Part shown: piece by piece, positions 51,947 through 61,400 of the stretch
Position numbering within the stretch: position 1 is the stretch's first letter
Layout of the letters: the number at the start of each line of letters is the position of its first letter
From: an uncultured Lachnospiraceae bacterium
Lineage (GTDB): Bacteria > Bacillota > Clostridia > Lachnospirales > Lachnospiraceae
Direction: 5' to 3'
Assembly: GCA_947626395.1 (NCBI GenBank)
Contig: CANQRU010000005.1
Span: 60,792 to 124,791 of the forward strand
DNA length: 64,000 nucleotides
Program-made: the position numbers and the translations under genes
The notes under the pieces: model-generated
Told to the model about the DNA's origin: nothing
The model's input: the letters and a program-made list of their open reading frames with translations, nothing else
Databases searched by the model: none

Positions 51947-51977
51947 ACCATACACCTTCCAGAAGGTGGAAGGTCAA
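51947..51977 (-). promoter_or_regulatory. MerR-type promoter with 19-base spacer and dyad operator
   Basis: On the minus strand, TTGACC (51977-51972), 19-base spacer, TATGGT (51952-51947). The spacer holds ACCTTCC and GGAAGGT as an inverted repeat (51954-51960, 51968-51974). The long spacer and centred dyad are the marks of MerR-activated promoters. Confidence 0.85.
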
Positions 51978-52411
51978 GAGGTTTTTATGATTTTTTAAAC
52001 AATTTTTCTAAACAGGCGCCCCGTCATCTCGATAATACCGGCAGCGGGGCGTTTAACTTTTTGTATTGCTTTCACTAGAGGACAGGTAAATGTACCCCTG
52101 CGGTCGAACGATTCAATAAAAATCATACATAAAAGCCGCATATTTATCAATAAGCAGGCTCAAAAAAGAGGCTCAAAAAAGACTTCTTGCAATTTGACAG
52201 AATCCGTGCTATATATTTTTGTGTATAAATATATTTTCATAGATACAATTTTGTCCGGCAGGCGGGTTCAGGGAGATGCCCGGCCGGACAGGTTTCATTT
52301 TCTTCCGTGCGGCATGGGGAGTTTCTGCATCTTAAGTGATATCTGCAAACAGGCCGCGCTTAAATGGAAAGTAAAATACTCCATCAATTTCTATTCCAGG
52401 AGGAAATCAAT
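51978..52411 (+). promoter_or_regulatory. Promoter and long structured leader of the giant surface-protein gene
   Basis: 434 bases without a gene. A hairpin with CGCCCCG and CGGGGCG (52017-52023, 52045-52051) and T-rich tail lies first. A perfect 13-bp tandem, GGCTCAAAAAAGA twice, is at 52157-52182. Promoter: TTGCAA (52187-52192), spacer 17, TATATA (52210-52215). The leader of about 190 bases has a stem of TGTCCGGC (52252-52259) with GCCGGACA (52283-52290) and inner CGGG/CCCG. AGGAGG precedes the ATG. I could not match a known riboswitch. Confidence 0.55.
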
Positions 52412-55400
52412 ATGAGAACGAAATGGGCGCGAGATGGCCGCAGAATGACGAGGCGGTTCAACTCGGGGGGGCGCCGTGCACTGGCAGGACTGCTGGCAGT
52501 GGCGATGGTGTTTGGTCTGATGAACGTCAATCTGCCGGAGGCGAAGGCGGAAACCGCGGATAATTATAAGAAGGAGCAGGAGGCCCGTCAGGAAGAGTAT
52601 AAGAAAAAGTTTGATCTGGATACGTTGAAGTGGAAAGCCAACGGTACAGATGCAAATGGAAATACAGTGAATTATGCTAATTCTGCCCGGAACTATCTGT
52701 ATTGGCGGCCTGGTAGCTTTGGCGGTGTTCAGTATCGAAACTATATCCATGTCTATGCCTTCGAGGGTGACACGATTTGTTTCGGTTCCGATGTCTATAA
52801 TTCCACATTAAATGCAGCAGGAACAGCTATAGCAAGTGAGGATGATCTGAAAGATATTCATAATCGGTTGGGTGCAGATGCCACGGTGGATATCGTGCTG
52901 ACAGACTTGAGGGGAAACCGTATCCTTTATGATGTGAAACAAAATGGAGCGGGTCACATTCCTAATGTGCAGACGGAAGTGCTGGCCAAAACTATGGAGA
53001 AGCCAGCAGGAGAAAGTAAGAGCGTTGGCGGCGAGAACTATAAATACACGCCCCTGACCTATGAGGTTAAGGAAACCGGCGTGTATACTCTGGAATTTCA
53101 TTCCTATAATTACAATAACAGTACCTCAGGCCAGACGGTTAAAGAGACTGATAAGTTTTATACGGATCCTGAAAATTATTCAGGCCATGGCAGTATGGTC
53201 GCCGCTTGGGATGTCAGTGTATTCAACGAGCAGGGACACAAGGAGACTGGGCGGGTTTATGCCGATTATCTTTCTCTGCAGCAGAACGGCGGTTATGACG
53301 TTATTGAGACCTATTATGTGGTCACTACTGACAGCTATATCTATCGGTGGGACTGGAGAGGCAACCGTCCCAACACCTACAATTTCTTTGCCGATAACAA
53401 GGGCCTGACGGATAACGCTACCGGCAGTACTTTGTATAAGTCTGTGAAGGAAATAACGAACACAGGCTTTGATTACACCCGTTTTGGCGCGAGTTTCAAA
53501 TATCCCGGCAGCGCCAATACAGATGAGTCCAAGAGCTACTATATCTTTTTTGAGATGCCCAATCCGGATTTGGAAGGACATCTCTATTCCCGCGCTATTC
53601 AGCCGGATCCGGCGGAGAACATCCGCTTTGTAGACACAATCACAGATCAGGAAGGCAATGAGGTTCCAGGTTCTTACGTAGGTACGGGCGGCTATTTTGC
53701 TTTCGATACGAAAGAAGCAACAACCGCCACATTGGTGCTGGATTTTGAACAGTTGAAGGATGCGAATGGTAAGCTTGTTGAGGACAATGGTCAGAAATAT
53801 GCCCCGGTCATTATTTCCGGGCCTGTGAAGCCATACTCTACGAATTATTTCTATTGGGATGGTAAGGATGGCAAGGGGAAGATTATCCCGGTGGGAATAT
53901 ACAATATTCAGGACGTTCTTACTTTAACGACCAAAGCCGGTGAGATCCACTTTCCGGTTCATGATATGGAAAGTGCGTCTGGTGGATTCACATTCACGCG
54001 CGTAAGTCCCATCTATAATCGTGAAGGCGAGCAGATCAGCGATTTAGACAATGGTTCAACGAACATTCTGGACGCTACCAGGAGCGTTATTTATTACGAC
54101 GATTCCGCCATTTATTATGGTGAGCATGTGGGGCGTACAGGCTTGACAGAGGAAGGCGTGAAAAATGACAAGAATGAATACACCTTGCGGAATAATTTTT
54201 CTAACAGAGTGATGGATGATCATGCCGGAGGCATGTATTTTCGATATAACAATATGCTTGCAGAGAGCAGCGGTTATGCTGGACGAGAATATGCTATTCG
54301 TCAAAGCGTGAGTAGTTATGTAAATGGCATCGATACAAGAAATGATCCAAATAAACCCTTCATTCGTATTGGCGATCACAGCCATACTACTAATTTAATC
54401 GAATACTATAATGCGGACGGAAGTTTTCTTACTGATGCAAGCGGGCAAACTGATAAAATCAATTATCTGAATAGCGCTTTACATCCGGTGGGTATTTCCA
54501 CGGGTACAAATGGTGCAAGTACTACGGACTATGGCATCACTGATTTTTGGACATTTATCCCTGCACAGCCGGCGAAAATACTGAATACCGCCGAGACAAT
54601 ACAGATCATAGAGGGCACTGCCTTTAACCTGACAGGACAGGTGTTCTATGATCATGATGAAAGCGGCGATTATGATTCTATGGCGGACAGCGATACTCTG
54701 CTCTCCGGCGTTACGCTGCGTCTTTACCGCAGGACAAAGGATACGAATCGTGTCCAGGGAAAGTCTTATTATAGTTTAAGTTCTGTGACCGCTCCGGTTA
54801 ATCCCGATGATACAGTCGCTGTATCCCGAACGGTGGTGACAGAATATGATGGTACTGATTTGACTGGAGAGATTTACGAACTGGTTAAATCCGATGTGAC
54901 CCCTGTGGCAGGGCGGTACTTTTTTACTAATATCGCTTATACGAGTGGGGATAAATTTGTTTATGAGGTTGTCCGTCCTGATACAAGCTACAGGCTTACT
55001 TCGGGTAATACAACTCCAGAACCGCATGAGACTGGTGGGACAGCAAACGGATCCTATGCTTTATATGCTTATGACCGCAATGGCCGGGGTACGGAAGTGC
55101 AGCTTATCACAGTGGGAGGTACGGAAGGCATTGATTTAAGTGAGAATAATAATACGATCACTGCGGTAGATGTAGGCTATCATTATGACATCTACACCAA
55201 ACTGAAACTGAAAAAGACCTATTCGGTGAATGCAGCCGCCTCGCTGCCTGAAACTACGGTGTTTGAAGTCTGCTATGTGGACAGTACCGGGACGTCACAT
55301 ATTTACGATGAATTGCCTCTGGCCAGAATCGAAAATGAAGAGTACACGTATGAACTGCTTCCATCCACTATGAATGGCGCAGAGGTTACAGACTGGTATA

Positions 55401-58400
55401 CGGCAGCCGAATATTATATTGCGGCTGTTGGGGCTAAGACATATCTGTTCAAGCATACATTTGATTACAATTCATCATCCGGGACTTACATCAGTTTTGT
55501 GGGTCAGAGTCAGTATATTGAATTGACAGATATCAGTAGCGACAGTATATTCGATCAGAAGGATATTCCAGACGCCAATGGTGACGGAATTCACGATTGG
55601 AATGACCTGCGAATTCTCGGTACTGATGCGGATAAGGCAGAACCAAAACCAGAATGGAAGGAAACAGGAACCGCCGATTTGTCAGGGTCTGTGGTTAACG
55701 CACCTTTCCACGCCGTTCTGGACCGGAATCCCGGAACTGCCGAGATTACCATCAATATTACCAACGCCTCTGACCCGGGCGTGATCGAGATCCTGAAATA
55801 CACCGGTGCGGTGGAGGACGAAAACTATCTGCAGGGCGCGACGTTCCGTCTTTATGCAAAAGCAGAAGGCGAAACGGAAGAAATATCCATGGAACAAGTG
55901 CAGGCGCAGATTGACAGTGCGGACAGCGAGGAAGGTCTTGCCTGGCTGACCGCCCATCAGGTGGCCAGTTCTTCTACCCGCGCTAACGGAAAAGTGGCCT
56001 TTGCCGGTTTGAAAACGAATCAGCACTATGTTCTCCGTGAGATGTTTGCTCCGGCAGGTTATCGTATTATGGATGCCCTCTATCTGATTCATCCGGAGAA
56101 TTGCGTACATGCGTATGTAGGAAATCTTGGAGGAACTGAGAAGCCTGCTGGAATGACCGATGAGGAGTGGGAAGAGTTTTCCAGGCAGAATTTCCGCTTT
56201 GGGCAGGGAGGCTCCGATGATTATGTGCAGGCGGCTATTGCGAATATCCCGGCAAACGGGGACCTGGCCATCCGTAAGAGGATCGACGGACGGGCGTGGA
56301 ACAATGGGGACAGTTTTACTTTTGATATTTCGTTCCGCAACGCTGCAGGCGAGGTAGTTGAGGCTGATAGTATTTCTGAAACAAGAAACACTGCGGGATT
56401 TTTTAAGATGGCGGACGGGGAAGGGAGTATTGTCTCTGAAGCAGATAGTGGTGCGCAGTTCTACGAGGATCTGAAAGTTTTTATCCGGGCGTTCAACTCG
56501 AGAACCGATGACATTACCGTTGATTACGACAGTTCGTTTGCTACGACGGTTACTTCGATCAATGGTATGCAGGATGTGGAGACGCCCATGGCTGATACCA
56601 AGCAGTCTGTGGGTCTGATTTCCAGTTATGAAGAGAAGGAAGATGAGAAAGAGGAAGATCCTCCCGGAACGTCCCAGCCGGATCTGTACAACGCGACATT
56701 GAACCACGATAATGACAGCGGAAGAACGGCGGAGACATTCCCGGCGGCAGGCACTTATACGTTCACTGTCAGCGAAAATACGCTGACCGGCAGTCTTCCC
56801 GATACGCTGACCAGATCCTCACGCGTATTTGTGATCAATGTTAATGTAGTTCGTGTGCTGAAGCCAAGCGATGAAGAAGCCGGAGGAGGAACCAGCGGAA
56901 CCCTGACAGAGGATAACTCTTATCTTCGGGTCGAGAGTTATGAGATTTATTACCGGGATCCTGTCTCCAGTGCCGGGACGGTCGATAGTTATCCCAATGG
57001 ATATGCTTCACCGAGGATTTACGCCGAGGTGGCACCCACATTTGTCAACACTTATACCATTCAGCCCGCGATTCAGACCACCAGCTACGCGATTACCAAG
57101 GAATTTACAGGGCGGTTGGATGAGAATGGGCAGATCCTTAATAGTGAAGATAATGAGGATTCCGTGGATCCCTCCGGTCAGCCGGTGGAAAATGAAAGTA
57201 AATACAACGACGGCTGGCTGGATAAGGACCAGTTTACTGTCACTATTACAGGGGCTGATGACCAGACCCGGGCTGCGTTTGAATCAAGCCAGATCTACAT
57301 CGGAGGTCTGCATGGCGGCAGTCAGGACGGGAACTTTGCCAGGGAGAAGGATATTCAGTTCAATCAGACAAACGTGACCAATCCGAACCGCATGGCGGCG
57401 GGAGGTGAAAACCATGAAGTGGATAAGGGTCACACATTCAATTTCGAAGAGATAGATTTTCACGATATTAAATTCCCTGTGGTGTGGGAGTTTAATGGGC
57501 TGTACACTGTGGGCGAAAACCATTATGGTCCCGGGGATCCCGTGCCAGATGCGGGCAAAGTTGTATTCGTTCCCGGAGCAAGCTCGGATGTCTCTGATAA
57601 ATACGTTTACGCCGAGGATCCGACCAATACGGATGATGCGCCTGAAGTAAGTTCCCATACCGGCGATCTGGTTTATACGCTCAGAATCGAAGAAACGAAG
57701 AAGGAAGGGGCTTCTCAGGATAATAATTACACGGTCGATGGTATAAAATACGATACCCGTGTATATACCATGGTGATTACTTTGCGCAATGCGGTAGGGG
57801 CTAATACGGCAAATCCCTCTGAAGGAGTCCATGACGGCATTATAGATGAAATGGATTTCGAGTTGTACGAATGTGAGCCGGATCATATTCATGATGAGGG
57901 TGTTAAGCCGATTGCTACCTGTGAGACGGATCAGGAGGTTGCAGCAACTTTTGACGGCTGGGTAAAAGCTGATTTTGGAAGCGAATCCGACTGGAATTTT
58001 AATGGAGACGATGATTCCTGGAAGAACGGCTGGTACTATGTCAACGCTGAACAGGTGATTCGGCAGGCTGAGGTAGAAGAATGGGCGACCGATGCAGAAG
58101 GCCAGCCGACCAAAGTTCCGGAAGTACTCAGCGTGATGGCTGCGGTTCCCGGGCAGGCAGAAGCAGACGAGCAGAAGATCTGTATTGTGAGGGATGCTAC
58201 CGCCTCGAATGCTTATAAAGTAAACCATTCGGATGCCAACGTGGTCACATTTGATAGTTTAGACGACTATAATCTTACTTTTGTAGTCAAGCGGGAAGGA
58301 CATCACGGCGTGTCCAGGCATGTAATGACATTCTCTAACACCTATTCCGCTTCCGGTACCTGGACGCCGACCATCACCAAGACATTGAATGGCCGGGACT

Positions 58401-61400
58401 GGCAGGACGGGGAATCGTTTACCTTTAAGCTTGCCTGTACGCAGTGGCCGGGTATGGGGACTGCCGCAGAAAAAGATATTACATATAATCCGTTGAAGGC
58501 GGGAAACGGCGTTTCAGAACCGGAGCTTACAATCACGAAGCCGGTAAGCGGTTATGAAAATGAAAACAGCAGCCGTTTTGCGGACATTGTGTTCAGCGCT
58601 CCTGGAGAATATAAATTTACTGTCACCGAGACGAGCGCGGGCAGAGGAGTGGGCAGCGGCTCTGTTACATCCAATGGAGACATCGAGATTACGGTTAAGG
58701 CTGTTGATAATAACAAGGGAACCTTGAACCTTACCGTTGCCGGAGAAGACGGGACCACAACTCCGGACAGCGGGGGAAGCAATGCTGTCGCTACCACAAT
58801 TCGTTTTGTCAATACCTATAATGAGAAAGGTTCGTTTAGGCTTGCTCTGTCGAAGCTGCTCACCGGCCGGGACTGGACAGCATATGATAGCTTTAGTTTC
58901 ACGATCGAGCCGAATGATGAGGCGAAGACGGCCATCAAAAGCGAATTACTCATGGTTCCTGACAGCTGGGAAAGTATCGGTGCAGGCGGAAATTATACTG
59001 TTACGATAGGGCCGTCCGCGCCAAAGAAAGAGAACGACGGTTCTGAATGGGTGACCCGTGTGTTGGATTTGAATTCTCTTGAAGTTGGTAATCTGGGGGC
59101 GGAAGGAGCACAATACGAATTTACGATTCAGGAGGATGTAAGTGGTTTTGCAGCGGATCAGCTCTATTGCGCGCAGCCGTCGATCAAGCTGACCCTTACC
59201 GTTACCAGTGAACACGACACAGAGGATCAGGGCCTCACCGGCCGTCTGGAGTTCGTGGCGACCTATGCCTATCTGGCTGATCCGGCTGTCGAGTACGATA
59301 ACTCGAAAGATCCGGAAGGGAGCATTACGCTTCCCTTCACCAACCGCTACTACGCATCCGCGTCCCCGTCCGAAAATAACAGCCGCCTCACGATCGGCAA
59401 GGTGCTTACCGGCCGGGAGTGGCTGGAGGATGAGCGTTATGACGTGGAGCTGACGCTGAATGAAGCGGACGGTAGCGGCAAGGCGGAGAACGTCCAGTAT
59501 ATTGCATATACCGGCGCCGCTACGCCAGGCAACGCTACGCCAGGAAACGCGTATAGGGAATTCTCCGAGGCCGAGAACAGAACGCTTTCTCTTCCCTTCA
59601 CCGGTACGGGCGCGGAGGATCCCGATAACTGGAATGTGGATTTCCGCTTCTACGAGGCAGGGGATTATGTGTTTACCGTCAGAGAAGCAAGCCCTGCCAA
59701 CGGAAGCAGGAAAGCCAACGTTATCTGCGACGATACGGAGTATACGGTCACATTCCGCGTGACAAAGGATGGGTCAAATGATAACAGGCTGCAGGTGTCG
59801 CGGTCTGTCACGCCCGAGTCCAGTACAGCGGGGACGGCGGGCAGCAGCGCTGATATCGTGTTCATCAACCGATATGAACCGGATCCTGCTGTCTGGACGC
59901 CTTCGGTTACCAAAGAGCTGAACGGCAGAGAATGGGTGGCTAATGACAGCTTTACGTTCACTCTGGAGCGGACGGACGGCGGCACAGACGGGGTGACGCC
60001 GGCTAAGAGCAGTGTTTCTATTACGAACGCGTCGGAGGCCGGAAGCGGCGTCAGTTTCGGAGATGTTATTTTCACTAAGGCGGGAACGTATCGATTCACG
60101 ATCGCTGAGAAAGCCCCCGGTAATGGGATTACGCAGGAGACGCCGAACTTAGGCTCCATTGCTGTCGAGGTCGAGGTGACGGATCATCCGGCCGAAGGCA
60201 AGCTGAAGCTTAAGGTTACCGGTACAGGTGGAACAGCCGCTGAAGAAAATGACGCTGCGGCTACTACTGTTCAATTTGTCAATACCTACAGTGAGAGCGG
60301 CACATTCCCTATCAACCTGTCCAAGCTTCTTACCGGAAGAGACTGGAAAGATGACGACACATTTACATTTGCGATCAGACCCAATGAGGCGGCAAAGGAC
60401 GCTGTCGGGGGAACCGAAGGCAAACCGCTTACGCTTCCAGACGGTTGGGGCGGACCCGACTCGGAAGGAAATTACACCGTTAATGTAACGGATGATACTC
60501 CGGAGAAAACGGATGACGGCAATCCGGCGTGGGTGACCAGGGAGGCTGCGACCGGTTCCCTGAACGTAGGTAATCTGCGCGCACAGGACGCTTCCTATGG
60601 GTTCTCCATTCGGGAGAATACGGATGGGTTCGAGGCGCAGCAGCTTTACTGCCGCCAGCCGCAGATCGATCTGAGCGTTACGGTCAGGAGCGAACAGACA
60701 GCGGACGGCAGGCCGACCGGCGATCTGGAGTTCGTGGCGACCTATGCCTATCTGTCCGATCCGGACACGAAGTATGGTGACCCGACAAACCCGGCGGAGA
60801 GCATCACGCTTCCCTTCACCAACCGCTATTTTGCCGGCAGCAGTCTTACGGTCGGCAAGGTCCTGGAGGGACGGAACTGGCTGGCCGGCGAGAGTTATAC
60901 GATAGAAATGGAACTGGCGGAGCGCAGCACCGGCAAAGCGGTGAACGTGCAGTACGCCGTCGCTACGGCAGGCAATGCGGACCGCTATAAAGAGCTTTCC
61001 GAGACGGAGGGCGATACGGTTTCGCTTTCGCTTAAGAGCGAGGAAGGCGGCAGCGCCGGTCCCGCCGGGAGGCGCGTGGATTTCCGGTTCTTCGAGGCGG
61101 GAGACTATGTGTTCACCGTTCGGGAGAAGAGCCCCGCGGCTGGGGAGGAGAGACCCGGCGTCGCCTATGATGAGAGGCAGTACACGGTGACGTTCCGTGC
61201 TGAGAAAGGAACGGATGGAGCGCTGGCGGTGACGCGGTCCATTTCGCCGGATCCGGCGGCGGAAAAGCCGGAAGGAAGCCTGGCAGATGCAGATATCGTA
61301 TTTGTCAATACCTACACTCCCGCTCCGGCGTTCTGGACGCCTTCGGTGGTTAAGACGCTGAACGGCAGGGAGTGGGCGAGCGGCGACAGCTTCGCGTTCA

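Noticed and set aside
52187..52411. Possible cyclic-di-GMP or other riboswitch in the giant gene leader
   Set aside because: A stem-loop is visible but none of the conserved cores that I know could be matched.
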